Source: CADEGL01 sp050180485 | Lineage (GTDB): Bacteria > Pseudomonadota > Alphaproteobacteria > CADEGL01 | DNA: 64,000 nucleotides | Reading direction: 5' to 3' | NCBI GenBank assembly: GCA_050180485.1 | Contig: JBFXED010000015.1 | Coordinates: forward strand, 1 to 64,000 | Shown here: piece by piece, positions 45,103-53,917 of the stretch | Numbering within the stretch: the stretch's first letter is position 1 | Layout: each line of letters opens with the position of its first letter | Translations under genes and position numbers: made by a program | Notes under the pieces: model-generated | What the model saw: the letters and a program-made list of their open reading frames with translations, nothing else | The model's database searches: none | Told to the model about the DNA's origin: nothing

Positions 45103-46125
45103 TTAGCGCCAGCCCGCGCGGTCGAAAATCCGGATGGCTTCAGCCTGATGGTTGGCGATTTCGGCCAAGGACAGGGTATCGGCCTTGAACTTGCCGAAGC
45201 CCGCGACGACGCCGGACGGCGCGATGCCCGGCTTCACCGGGAACTCGTACACGGCCTCGGCATAGAGCCGCTGCGCCTCGTCGCTGGCCAGGAATTCCAA
45301 CAGTTTAACGGCCGCGTCCTTGTGCGGCGCGTTCTTCATCACGCCCGCGCCCGAGATGTTCACATGCGCGCCGCGTCCCGACTGGTTGGGCCAGAACAGC
45401 GCAACCTTCTGCGCCGCCTGCTTCTCCTCGTCCTTCTTCGATTGCAACAGCCCCGCATAATAGTAAGTGTTCGCGATCGCGACGTCGCACACGCCGGCCG
45501 CCACGGCCAGGATCTGGTCGCGGTCGCCGCCCGCGGGCGGACGCGCCATGTTGGCGGCGATGCCCTTGGCCCACGCCTCGGCCTTCTGCGCGCCGTCCTC
45601 GACGATGAAGGCCGACAGCATCGACTGGTTGTAGACGTTGGAGGAGGAGCGGATGCAGATGCGCCCCTTCCACTTCGGATCGGCCAGCGCTTCGTAGGTC
45701 GACAGCTCTTCGGGCTTCACGCGCTCCTTGGAATAGAAGATCACGCGCGCGCGCATGGAGAGGCCGTACCAGTTGCTCTTCGGGTCGCGCAGCGCGGCCG
45801 GAATAGCGGCGTCGAGCACCGGTGACTTGATCGGCTGGAACAGGCCCGCCTGGTCGGCCTTGATCAGGCGGCCGGCATCGACCGTGATCAGCACGTCGGC
45901 AGGGGAGTTGGCGCCCTCGGTCTTCGCCCGCTCGATCAGCGCATCCTCGCCCGCTGAAACCACGTTCACCGTCGTGCCTGTCGCCTTGGTGAAGGCGTCC
46001 AGCAACGGCCGGATCAGATGTTCCTGGCGTGAGGAGTAAAGGTTCACCTCGTCGGCGAACGCGGCGGAGCCGAAGGCCACAGCGGCGAAGCCGATGGAAG
46101 CGGCGATGATGTGACGGATAGACAT
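45103..46125 (-). CDS. fbpA: Fe(III) ABC transporter substrate-binding protein FbpA-like
   Basis: 340 residues. Signal peptide (MSIRHIIAASIGFAAVAFGSAAFA), then the periplasmic ferric-binding fold: ..VNLYSSRQEHLIRPLLDAFT.., ..GRICIRSSSNVYNQSM.., and the Fe-binding tyrosines in IANTYYYAGLL. Binds Fe3+ with a synergistic anion and hands it to an inner-membrane permease, but no fbpB or fbpC adjoins, so it is an orphan here. A Fur-like box lies about 97 bp upstream of the start, pointing to iron-repressed expression. Confidence 0.9.
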   Translation of the reverse strand: MSIRHIIAASIGFAAVAFGSAAFADEVNLYSSRQEHLIRPLLDAFTKATGTTVNVVSAGEDALIERAKTEGANSPADVLITVDAGRLIKADQAGLFQPIKSPVLDAAIPAALRDPKSNWYGLSMRARVIFYSKERVKPEELSTYEALADPKWKGRICIRSSSNVYNQSMLSAFIVEDGAQKAEAWAKGIAANMARPPAGGDRDQILAVAAGVCDVAIANTYYYAGLLQSKKDEEKQAAQKVALFWPNQSGRGAHVNISGAGVMKNAPHKDAAVKLLEFLASDEAQRLYAEAVYEFPVKPGIAPSGVVAGFGKFKADTLSLAEIANHQAEAIRIFDRAGWR

Positions 46126-46221
46126 GGCGGGTGATCCCGTAACTCGTGAACGCAAGGACCGCCCTTTTGTGAACGATTTGTTAAAGAGATTCGAGCAATC
46201 CGCCCATCTCGATACTGAAAT

Positions 46222-46236
46222 TGCGAATGATTTGCA
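46222..46236. promoter_or_regulatory. Candidate Fur box upstream of fbpA
   Basis: TGCGAATGATTTGCA (minus strand TGCAAATCATTCGCA) is a near-perfect 7-1-7 palindrome of the alphaproteobacterial Fur/Mur type. It lies in the 150-bp gap between fbpA and the next gene, in an AT-rich promoter-like stretch. Confidence 0.6.
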
Positions 46237-46275
46237 AGGTAAACGAGACGTAATCGCAAATGGAACGAGCGACCC

Positions 46276-47454
46276 TTACCCCATACGCCCGGCGAAGCTC
46301 ATTTCCAGAAGCGTCCGGTGCTCCTTCACGCCGACGGGAATCGGATTGGTGCCGGCGCTGGGGTCGGCGGTCGCCATCTCGGCCAGCATCTCGATACGGT
46401 CGTCGGCCACGCCCAAATCCTTGAGCGTATGCGGCACGGCCAGTTCCTGCCGCAAAGCCAGCACCCAATCCAGGAAGCCGGTGAAGCTCGCGTCCTTGAG
46501 GCCGATATAGCGCGCCAGTGCGGCGATCTTGTCCTCGACCGCCTTGCGGTTGAACGCGAGCACATAGGGCATGAACACGGCGTTGGTCAGGCCGTGGTGC
46601 GTATCGTAGACCGCGCCGACCGGGTGGCTGAGCGAATGGATTGCGCCGAGGCCCTTCTGGAACGCCGTGGCACCCATGGTGGATGCCGCCATCATGTAAG
46701 CGCGGGCGGCCAGGTTCGAGCCGTCCTTCACCGCGGCCGGCAGCCATTCCTTCACCAGGCGGATGCCTTCCACCGCGATGCCGTCGGCCTGCGGGTGGAA
46801 CATGGGCGAGCAGAGCGCTTCGAGATTGTGCGCGAAGGCATCCATGCCGGTGGCGGCGGTGATGTGCTTGGGCAGGCCAAGCGTCAGTGCCGGATCGGCG
46901 ATGACCAGCGACGGCTGAATCTTCGGGTGGAAGATCAGCCGCTTGGTGTGGCTCTCCTCCTGCGTCACGACGGAGACGCGACCGACCTCCGAACCCGTGC
47001 CCGATGTCGTGGGTACGGCGATGATCGGCGCGATCGTGTCCGCGTTGGCGCGTGCCCAGTTGTCGCCGATGTCCTCGAAGTCCCACAGCGGCCGTGTCTG
47101 GCCGGCCATGAAGGCGACGGCCTTACCCACGTCCAACGCGCTGCCGCCGCCGAAGGCAACCACGCCGTCATGCTTGCCGGCCTTAAAGGCCGCGACGCCG
47201 TCGGCGACGTTTTTGCCGACGGGATTGGGGCGCAGATCGCTGAACACGGCGGCGCCCAGGCCCGCCGCCTTCGCGTTCGCCGCGGCCTCGGCGATCATCG
47301 GCAGTTTGGCGAGGCCCGGATCGGTGACGATCAGCGGCCGCTTGATGCCGAGCGAGGCGCAGCCCTGCGGCAGTTCCGCGATGCGGCCGGGGCCGAACCA
47401 GATACGGGTCGGATAATTCCAGTTGCCCTTGAGCGTCTTCGGATCGATCGGCAT
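46276..47454 (-). CDS. Iron-containing alcohol dehydrogenase
   Basis: 392 residues. Group III ADH: NAD-binding ..VVAFGGGSALDVGKAVAFM.., ..PTTSGTGSEVGRVSVV.., and metal ligands Asp and His in ATGMDAFAHNLEA with two more His in SLSHPVGAVYDTHHGLTNA. It interconverts an alcohol and an aldehyde or oxo acid with NAD(H). It lies 4 bp downstream of the aldehyde dehydrogenase, so the two probably act on consecutive intermediates of the locus. Substrate unknown. Confidence 0.9.
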   Translation of the reverse strand: MPIDPKTLKGNWNYPTRIWFGPGRIAELPQGCASLGIKRPLIVTDPGLAKLPMIAEAAANAKAAGLGAAVFSDLRPNPVGKNVADGVAAFKAGKHDGVVAFGGGSALDVGKAVAFMAGQTRPLWDFEDIGDNWARANADTIAPIIAVPTTSGTGSEVGRVSVVTQEESHTKRLIFHPKIQPSLVIADPALTLGLPKHITAATGMDAFAHNLEALCSPMFHPQADGIAVEGIRLVKEWLPAAVKDGSNLAARAYMMAASTMGATAFQKGLGAIHSLSHPVGAVYDTHHGLTNAVFMPYVLAFNRKAVEDKIAALARYIGLKDASFTGFLDWVLALRQELAVPHTLKDLGVADDRIEMLAEMATADPSAGTNPIPVGVKEHRTLLEMSFAGRMG

Positions 47455-47458
47455 GCGG

Positions 47459-48853
47459 CTAACCCGTCTTGGTGCGAAGATGGAAGGATTTCGGTCGCGT
47501 CAAATGCTCATAGCCCAGTCGCGAGAGGGTGCAGCCGCGTCCCGAATCCTTGACGCCGGTCCAGGCCAGCGCCGGGTCGAGATAGTCGCACCGGTTCATG
47601 AACCAGGTTCCGGTTTCGACCCGGTCGCCGATGCCGATGGCGGCGTCCTCGTCCTCGGTCCAGATCGCGGCCGTCAGGCCGTAGCGGCTGTCGTTCATCA
47701 GCTTGATGGCCTCCTCGTCGGAGGAGACTTTCATAATGCCGATGGCGGGGCCGAAGGTTTCTTCGGTCATCAGCGGCATGGAGTGATCCACGTCGACCAG
47801 GACCTGAGGCCCGAGATAGGGCGTGCCGGACTTGGACGCCGCGAATTCCGTTTCCGCGACCAGCAAGCTGGCGCCGCGCTTGACTGCATCCTTCACCTGG
47901 CCGCGCACGAATTCGGCCGCGCGCGTGCGCACCACCGGACCCAGATTGGTCTCCGCCTCCGTCGGATTGCCCAGACGGTATTTGCGCGTGAGGTCGACAA
48001 AACCCTCGACGAACTTCGAATAGACGTCCTTATGGACGTAAATGCGTTCGATGGCGCAGCAGGACTGGCCGGAATTGAAGAACGCGCCGTCCACCAGGTT
48101 CTCGACCGCGTGGGCCAAGTTGCAGTCGGGCCGCACATAGGCCGGGTCCTTGCCGCCCAATTCCAGGCCGGTGCCGAGAAAGCGCGCGGCGGCGGCGTAC
48201 TCCACCGCGTGGCCGCCTTCGACCGAGCCGGTGAAAGCCACAAAATCCACCGCCGGATCGGCAATCACGCGCGCGGTGTCCTCGTGCGACAGGAACAGAG
48301 TCTGAAACAGTCCGTCCGGCAGGCCGCCCGCGGTGAAGGCCTCGGCAAAGCGATCGGCGCAAAGCGGTGTCTGGGCCGAGTGCTTGAGGATCACGGCGTT
48401 GCCGGCCGCCAGCGCGGGAATGATCGAATTGACGGCGGTGAGATAGGGATAGTTCCACGGCGCGATGGTGAAGACGACGCCCACGGGCTCGCGCCGGATG
48501 AAGCGGTTGAAGCCGGGCTTGGGTTCGACGCGGATGTCGCCCAACGCCTCGGGCGCAATGGCCAACATATGGCGCGCGCGCTCCTCGAAGCCGCGCACCT
48601 CGCCGGGTGACTGCCCGATCGGCCGGCCGATCTGCCAGGTGATCTCGGTCGCGATCGCGTCGCGTTTGGCGACAAAGGCGTCCACCGCGTGCGCCAGGAC
48701 ATGGCATCGTTCCATCACCGGCACGCGGCGCCAGGCGATCTGCGCGCGATGTGCCTCGGCCAGCGCCTCATCGATTTCGGCGGCGGTCGCCAGCGCGCGT
48801 TCGACATAGACGCTGCCGTCCACCGGCGAGACGGTCTTGAAAGTCGCGGCCAT
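47459..48853 (-). CDS. NAD(P)-dependent aldehyde dehydrogenase
   Basis: 464 residues. ALDH motifs: ..VVFTIAPWNYPYLTAVNSII.., ..LELGGKDPAYV.. (catalytic Glu), and catalytic Cys in FFNSGQSCCAIERIYVH. The conserved Asn is in PWNYP. Oxidises an aldehyde to the acid, releasing NADH. The gene is 9 bp from the glutamine-synthetase-like gene. The pair recalls gamma-glutamylation pathways (Puu type), in which an ALDH oxidises the gamma-glutamyl aldehyde. Confidence 0.92.
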   Translation of the reverse strand: MAATFKTVSPVDGSVYVERALATAAEIDEALAEAHRAQIAWRRVPVMERCHVLAHAVDAFVAKRDAIATEITWQIGRPIGQSPGEVRGFEERARHMLAIAPEALGDIRVEPKPGFNRFIRREPVGVVFTIAPWNYPYLTAVNSIIPALAAGNAVILKHSAQTPLCADRFAEAFTAGGLPDGLFQTLFLSHEDTARVIADPAVDFVAFTGSVEGGHAVEYAAAARFLGTGLELGGKDPAYVRPDCNLAHAVENLVDGAFFNSGQSCCAIERIYVHKDVYSKFVEGFVDLTRKYRLGNPTEAETNLGPVVRTRAAEFVRGQVKDAVKRGASLLVAETEFAASKSGTPYLGPQVLVDVDHSMPLMTEETFGPAIGIMKVSSDEEAIKLMNDSRYGLTAAIWTEDEDAAIGIGDRVETGTWFMNRCDYLDPALAWTGVKDSGRGCTLSRLGYEHLTRPKSFHLRTKTG

Positions 48854-48862
48854 GGAACCCTT

Positions 48863-50224
48863 CTAGACGCGCTCGAAGTAGCGGCGCAGTTCCCAATCGG
48901 TGATGCGCTTGTCGTATTCGCCCTGTTCGATACGCGCCGTGTGCAGATAGTGGTCGATGACGTCGTCGCCGAGCAGCTTGCGCAGCACTTTGCTGTTATC
49001 CAGCGCGTCGATGGCTTCGCGCAGGGTGGTGGGCACCTGGCGCACGTCCTGAGCGTAGATGTTGCCCTCGGCCATGGGCTCCAGCTTCATCTTCTGCTCG
49101 ATGCCGTGAAGGCCCGCGGCCAGCAGCACGGCGAAGGCGAGATACGGATTGGCGTCGGCGCCAGGGATGCGGCACTCGATGCGCAAGCTCTTGCCCTCGC
49201 CGCACAGGCGGAAGCCGGCGGTACGGTTGTCGCTCGACCACACGGCCTTGGTCGGGGCGAAGGAACCGGCCTGGTAGCGCTTGTAGGAATTGATCGTGGG
49301 CGCCAGGAACAGCGACATCTCGCGCGCCAGCGAAAGCTGCCCGGCCAGGTAATGCTGGAACTGCTTCGACATGCCGTGGGGCTGGTTCTTGTCGAAGAAC
49401 ACGGCCTTGTCCGTCTTGGCGTCCCACAGCGAGTTGTGGATATGGCAAGACGAGCCCGGCTGCGCGAAGTCCCACTTGGCCATGAAGGTCACGGACTTGC
49501 CGTGGGCGAAGGCGATCTCTTTCACGCCGTTCTTATAGATGGAGTGGCGGTCGGCCATCTCCAGCACCTCGGCGTAGCGCAGGTTGATCTCGGCCTGGCC
49601 GAAGCCGCATTCGCCCTTGGAGAATTCCACCGGCACGCCAGCACCTTCCATGCCGTTGCGGATGGCGCGGATCAACGGCTCTTCCTTGGTGGTCTGGAAG
49701 ATGTGGTAGTCCTCGTTGTACCAGCCGGGCGGCGTCAGGCCCTTGTAGTCGCGGTTGCGCGCCGCGCTGAACGTGTCCTCGAAAATGTAGAATTCGAGTT
49801 CCGACGCCATCTTGGAGACGAAGCCCATCTGGCGCGCCTTCGCCACCTGCTTCTTCAGCATGGAGCGGGGTGCGTGCGGCAGGTCGTGGCCGTGATGGTC
49901 CAGGCAATCGCCCATCACCAGCGCCGTCTTCTCGAGCCACGGGATCAGGCGCAGCGTGGACATGTCCGGCTTGATGACGAAATCGCCGTAGCCCTTTTCC
50001 CACGACGAGGCCTTGTAGCCCGAGATCGTGTCCATCTCGAGGTCGGTCGCCAGCAGATAGTCGCAGGCGTGGGCTTCGTGCATGACGGCGTCGAGGAAAT
50101 AACGTCCGACCACGCGCTTGCCGAGGAGGCGCCCTTGCTGGTCCGGGAACACGGTCAGGACCGTGTCGATCTCGCCCGACTTCACGAGCTTGCGGAGCAT
50201 GGCGAGATCAAGCGAGGCTTTCAT
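48863..50224 (-). CDS. Glutamine synthetase family ligase (gamma-glutamyl-amine synthetase-like)
   Basis: 453 residues from the ATG at 50224, preceded by AGGAG on the minus strand. GS catalytic domain: ..MASELEFYIFED.. (metal Glu), ..CGFGQAEINLRYAEVLEMAD.., ..WDFAQPGSSCHIHNSLWD.. and ..NRTAGFRLCGEGKSLRIECR... It belongs to the GlnA-like branch that joins glutamate to amines (PuuA, GlnA3/4, gamma-glutamylmethylamide synthetase) rather than housekeeping GlnA. ATP-dependent, cytoplasmic. Likely amine activator in the locus, with the ALDH and ADH downstream. Confidence 0.87.
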   Translation of the reverse strand: MKASLDLAMLRKLVKSGEIDTVLTVFPDQQGRLLGKRVVGRYFLDAVMHEAHACDYLLATDLEMDTISGYKASSWEKGYGDFVIKPDMSTLRLIPWLEKTALVMGDCLDHHGHDLPHAPRSMLKKQVAKARQMGFVSKMASELEFYIFEDTFSAARNRDYKGLTPPGWYNEDYHIFQTTKEEPLIRAIRNGMEGAGVPVEFSKGECGFGQAEINLRYAEVLEMADRHSIYKNGVKEIAFAHGKSVTFMAKWDFAQPGSSCHIHNSLWDAKTDKAVFFDKNQPHGMSKQFQHYLAGQLSLAREMSLFLAPTINSYKRYQAGSFAPTKAVWSSDNRTAGFRLCGEGKSLRIECRIPGADANPYLAFAVLLAAGLHGIEQKMKLEPMAEGNIYAQDVRQVPTTLREAIDALDNSKVLRKLLGDDVIDHYLHTARIEQGEYDKRITDWELRRYFERV

Positions 50225-50296
50225 GGCGGGCTCCTGGAAAGGCGCTGGTGACGGGCGACTGTAGCGGCCGGTTGTCGGAGCGTGCAATCGCCGCCG

Positions 50297-51208
50297 TCAG
50301 TCCGCTTCCTTGGCGAAGAACTCGCGGGTGAACTCGGCGAAGGCCGCGGCGCGGCGCGTCTGGGTCGCGCCGGCCAAGCGGACCATGACCACGCGGGCGG
50401 GCACCAGCGGGTCCTTGATCGGGCGGCAGACCAAGCGCTTGCCGTCGTAGGTCAGATCTTCCGCCGGCCGCATGTTGAGCATGGAATAGCCGTGCCCGTT
50501 GGCGACCAGGCAGCGGACCATCTCGTAGGACGGCGTGCGGTGGGCGACCAAGGGCTCGATGCCGAGGGCGATGAAGCGCGAAAGGAAATATTCGCGTGTG
50601 GAGGGCAGGTCGAGCAGCACTAGAGGCTCTTTCGCCAACTCGGACAGGGAAAGCTTTGAAGTCTTCGCGAGCCGGTGGCCCTTGGGCAGCAGCACGTAAG
50701 GCTGGAATTCGGCCAGCGGCTCGGCCACCAGATCGCGGTCCGCGCCGACGGCGTAGTCATAAAGGAGCGCCAGTTCAAACGCGCCGCTCTTGAGGCCCTT
50801 GGGCAGCTCCTCGTGATGTCCCTCGGTCACGCGTATGTCCATGCCGGGATAGCGCGCGCGGACACCGGACAACAGACGGGGCACGAAGAAAGGCGCGATG
50901 GTGACGAAACAGCCGATTTCGAGCGTGCCGGCCAACGCCTGGCCGAGGCCGGCCGCGCCGCTCTCGAACTCCCGCGCATGGTCGAGCAGGCTGCGCGCTT
51001 CGGGCAGCAGGCGGCGCCCCGCGGGCGTCAGCGCCATGCCCTGCGCATGGCGGCGCAGGAAGAGCTGCACGCCGAACTGGCCTTCGAGATCGGCGATGGC
51101 GGCCGACACGGAAGGTTGAGAGATGGACAGCGCGCGCGCGGCCGCGCTGACCTCGCCATGCTCGGCGGCGGCCACGAAATAACGAAGCTGGCGCAGGGAA
51201 AATGCCAT
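50297..51208 (-). CDS. LysR-family transcriptional regulator
   Basis: 303 residues. N-terminal HTH (MAFSLRQLRYFVAAAEHGEV..SAAARALSISQPSVSAAIAD..) and a periplasmic-binding-like effector domain (..IGCFVTIAPFFVPRLLSGV..). Divergent from the HpaB gene at 51311 across a 102-bp gap, and in line with the GS-ALDH-ADH genes, so it probably controls both transcripts in response to a pathway compound. It starts with a short AT-rich operator-like stretch upstream. Confidence 0.92.
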   Translation of the reverse strand: MAFSLRQLRYFVAAAEHGEVSAAARALSISQPSVSAAIADLEGQFGVQLFLRRHAQGMALTPAGRRLLPEARSLLDHAREFESGAAGLGQALAGTLEIGCFVTIAPFFVPRLLSGVRARYPGMDIRVTEGHHEELPKGLKSGAFELALLYDYAVGADRDLVAEPLAEFQPYVLLPKGHRLAKTSKLSLSELAKEPLVLLDLPSTREYFLSRFIALGIEPLVAHRTPSYEMVRCLVANGHGYSMLNMRPAEDLTYDGKRLVCRPIKDPLVPARVVMVRLAGATQTRRAAAFAEFTREFFAKEAD

Positions 51209-51221
51209 AGGGAAAGCCTAT

Positions 51222-51246
51222 TCAAGATAACGAAAAATTATATTTC
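51222..51246. promoter_or_regulatory. AT-rich divergent promoter/operator region
   Basis: CAAGATAACGAAAAATTATATTT contains a loose ATAA-N6-TTAT dyad in the LysR-HpaB gap. LysR-type T-N11-A sites are expected here but the exact site is uncertain. Confidence 0.3.
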
Positions 51247-51310
51247 CCCGATGCAAGGTGGGCAAGGCAAAGTCGTCCCGCAGGCCGCAGGCGACAGAGG
51301 GAGCAGGGGC

Positions 51311-52765
51311 ATGATTCGCACGGGCGCGCAGTACTTGGAATCGATCCGCGACGACCGGCAGGTGTGGATGGAGGGCGAGCGCGTCAAGGACGTGCCGAAC
51401 CATCCCATGTTCAAACCCATCGTGGATATCCGTGCGCGCATCTACGACATGGCGCACGACGCCAAGACCCAGGGCGTCATGTCCTACGTCGACAAGGCGA
51501 CGGGCGAGCGCAACTGCATCGGCCACAAACTGCCATACGAGCAGAAGGACTGGCACGACAAGCGCGCCTCGGTCGACGCGGTGATGAAGGATATCGGCGG
51601 CGTCGTCATCCGCGTGGGCGACGAGACGATCGGCGAGATGTGGTCGCTCTATGACGGGCGCGACGTCCTCAACGAGGTCGATCCCCAGTTCAGCCAGAAC
51701 ATCGAGCGCCACATCAAACTGGCGCTGGAAACCGACGTGTTCCATGTTTCGGCCAACACCGATCCCAAGGGCGACCGCTCCAAACGCCCGCAGGACCAGG
51801 ACCCGGACATGCTGCTGCACGTGGTCAAGGAGACCGACGCCGGCATCGTCATCCGCGGTGCCAAGTACGAGACGGCCTCGGCCTATGCCAACCAGGCCTT
51901 CGTGAAGCCGACTATCGCCAACTGGGGCGACGATAAGTTGTCGGACTACGCGCTCGGCTGCATCGTGAAGATGAACGCCAAGGGGCTGAAGCATATCTGC
52001 CGCACCGGCTTCGCCGGGCGCCGGCCGGCGGTGGACTATCCCTTGGCCAACAAGTTCGACGAGGTCGACACGCTGATGGTGTTCGACGACGTGCTGATCC
52101 CGTGGGAGGACGTTCTGTTCTATCGCCACACGCGGGCGGCGTCCTACATCCGCGGCACGCTGCACCGCTACAGCGCGTTCCCGTTCGTCCTGCGCATTTT
52201 GTATGTCGCCGACATGCTGATCGGCGCGGCCCTGTTCAACGCGCGCCAGACCGGCTTGGACAAGCAGCAGGCCGTGCGCGAGAAGCTGGCCGCCCTGGCC
52301 TGTTATCGCGAAGGCATCAACGCCCATCTGACGGCGTCGATCGCCACCGCCGAGAAGAGCCCCGGCGGGCTCCTGATGCCCAACCAGTCTCTTCTTTATA
52401 CCGGCCGCGTGCTGGCCTGCTCGCAATTGCCCGCCATGATGCATCTGGCGCGCGAGCTGTGCGGCGGTCAGATCTGCATCACGCCGGACCAGGCGTCGTT
52501 CACCTCGCCCGAAACCAAGAAGTGGCTCGAGAAATTCTATTCGGTCAACGAGGCTTGGGTCGCCGAGGACCGGCGCAAGCTCCTGGCTTTCGCCCGCGAC
52601 CTGGTGAATTCGGACTATGCCGGCCACCGGGTGACGTTCGAGCTGTTCGCCCAATCGCCGCCGTTCGCCCACTTGAACGCGGTCTACAACAACTTCAACT
52701 TCAACGGTCCGTTGGATTTCGTCCGCAAGGCCGCGGGCCTGTCCGACCGCGTGATGAAGCAATAA
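51311..52765 (+). CDS. HpaB-family flavin-dependent monooxygenase, paralogue 1
   Basis: 484 residues. 4-hydroxyphenylacetate 3-hydroxylase (PvcC/HpaB) family: ..TGAQYLESIRDDRQVWMEGE.., ..DPDMLLHVVKETDAGIVIRG.., ..FDDVLIPWEDVLFYRHT.., ..LCGGQICITPDQASF... The oxygenase uses FADH2 from a separate reductase (HpaC), which is not seen in the window. The canonical substrates are phenols, but family members also open N-heterocycles. The partner RidA-like protein follows after 14 bp. Divergent from the LysR gene. A tandem copy is at 53918. Confidence 0.9.
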   Translation: MIRTGAQYLESIRDDRQVWMEGERVKDVPNHPMFKPIVDIRARIYDMAHDAKTQGVMSYVDKATGERNCIGHKLPYEQKDWHDKRASVDAVMKDIGGVVIRVGDETIGEMWSLYDGRDVLNEVDPQFSQNIERHIKLALETDVFHVSANTDPKGDRSKRPQDQDPDMLLHVVKETDAGIVIRGAKYETASAYANQAFVKPTIANWGDDKLSDYALGCIVKMNAKGLKHICRTGFAGRRPAVDYPLANKFDEVDTLMVFDDVLIPWEDVLFYRHTRAASYIRGTLHRYSAFPFVLRILYVADMLIGAALFNARQTGLDKQQAVREKLAALACYREGINAHLTASIATAEKSPGGLLMPNQSLLYTGRVLACSQLPAMMHLARELCGGQICITPDQASFTSPETKKWLEKFYSVNEAWVAEDRRKLLAFARDLVNSDYAGHRVTFELFAQSPPFAHLNAVYNNFNFNGPLDFVRKAAGLSDRVMKQ

Positions 52766-52779
52766 CAGGGAGACGAGCC

Positions 52780-53196
52780 ATGGCGCACAAACGATTCCGC
52801 AAGTTCAACACCAAGGATGTCTGGAAGGGGCAGGGGCTCGACAACGATTTGTCCATGGCCGTTCGCGCGGGCAACCATGTCTTCCTGCGCGGCCAGGTGG
52901 GCATGACGCTGGACAACAAGCTGGTCGGCGTCGGCGACGCGGGCGCCCAGGCGGCGCAGGCCATGAAGAACGTGAAGCAGCTTCTGGAAGAAGCGGGCTC
53001 CAAGCTCGAGCATATCTGCAAGACCACGATCTACATCACCGACCGCGCCTATCGCGAGGCGGTCTACCGAGAGGTTGGCAAGGCGCTGAAGGGCGTGCAT
53101 CCGTGCTCGACGGGCCTGATCGTCAACGGTCTGGCCATCCCCGAGTTGCTGATGGAAATCGACGTCGAAGCCGTCATTCCCGACGACGAAGCCTGA
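52780..53196 (+). CDS. RidA-family protein paired with HpaB-1
   Basis: 138 residues. YjgF/RidA fold (..NHVFLRGQVGMTLDNKL.., ..NVKQLLEEAGSKLEHICKTT.., ..HPCSTGLIVNGLAIPELLME..). The canonical catalytic Arg of RidA (VEVARLP) is replaced in the aligned stretch GLIVNGLAIPE. Hence it is probably not a classical imine deaminase, but may still handle an unstable product of the monooxygenase, as RutC does in the Rut pathway. AACAGGGAGACGAGCC precedes ATG 52780. Confidence 0.87.
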   Translation: MAHKRFRKFNTKDVWKGQGLDNDLSMAVRAGNHVFLRGQVGMTLDNKLVGVGDAGAQAAQAMKNVKQLLEEAGSKLEHICKTTIYITDRAYREAVYREVGKALKGVHPCSTGLIVNGLAIPELLMEIDVEAVIPDDEA

Positions 53197-53215
53197 TCGC
53201 AGGGAGGCGCGCGCC

Positions 53216-53890
53216 ATGACGTTCTCGCTCACCGGCCGCTGCACGCGGACCGGTATGTTCGGCATTGCCATCACCACGTCCAGCATCGCGGTGGCCAGCC
53301 GTTGCCCCTGGACGCGGGCAGGGGTGGGGGCCGTGGCGACCCAGAACATCACCAACCCGGCCATCGGCTCGAAAGGCCTCGACCTGATGGCGAAGGGAGT
53401 GAGTGCCAAGGACGCGCTCGACCAAGTGATGAAAGCGGAGAAGTTCCCGGCGTTCCGCCAGGTCGCCTTCCTGGGCAAGTCCGGCGCGCCCGCCCATTAC
53501 TCCGGCGCCAAGACGCTCGGCACCAACGCGGCCTTCGCGGGCAAGGATTCTGTCGGCATCGGCAACCTCCTGGCCAACACCAACGTGCCCAAGGCCATGG
53601 TCGAGAGCTTCGAAGGCAACGCCAGCCTCAATCTGGGCGAGCGCCTGCTGCGCGGGCTGGAAGCCGGCCTTGCGGCTGGCGGCGAGATGGGGCCGGTTAA
53701 GTCTTGCGGCCTATCGCTGGTCAGCGAACATCCCTGGCCGATCTGCGACCTGCGCGTCGACTGGGCCGACCAGCCCATCACGAAATTGCGCGAAATCTGG
53801 ACCGAGTTCGAGCCGCAAATGATGACCTACGTCACCCGCGCTATCGAGCCAACGAGTGCGCCGTCCTACGGCGTGCCCGGCGATCCATAA
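53216..53890 (+). CDS. DUF1028 family protein
   Basis: 224 residues. The Ntn-hydrolase-like DUF1028 pattern is clear: MTFSLTGRCTRTGMFGIAIT, ..AVASRCPWTRAGVGAVATQN.., ..GNLLANTNVPKAMVESFEGN.., ..LLRGLEAGLAAGGEMGPVKS... Such proteins are found beside amidohydrolases and amino-acid catabolic genes; a hydrolase activity is suspected but unproven. It sits between the two HpaB-RidA modules with 19- and 27-bp gaps, so it is part of the same transcript. Confidence 0.88.
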   Translation: MTFSLTGRCTRTGMFGIAITTSSIAVASRCPWTRAGVGAVATQNITNPAIGSKGLDLMAKGVSAKDALDQVMKAEKFPAFRQVAFLGKSGAPAHYSGAKTLGTNAAFAGKDSVGIGNLLANTNVPKAMVESFEGNASLNLGERLLRGLEAGLAAGGEMGPVKSCGLSLVSEHPWPICDLRVDWADQPITKLREIWTEFEPQMMTYVTRAIEPTSAPSYGVPGDP

Positions 53891-53917
53891 GTTTGTTTTC
53901 TTTTTCATCGGGTTCCC

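Noticed and set aside
51311..52765. Longer start for HpaB-1 (from 50675)
   Set aside because: The upstream part is the antisense of the LysR gene; ATG 51311 begins the conserved N-terminus after a purine-rich ribosome-binding site.
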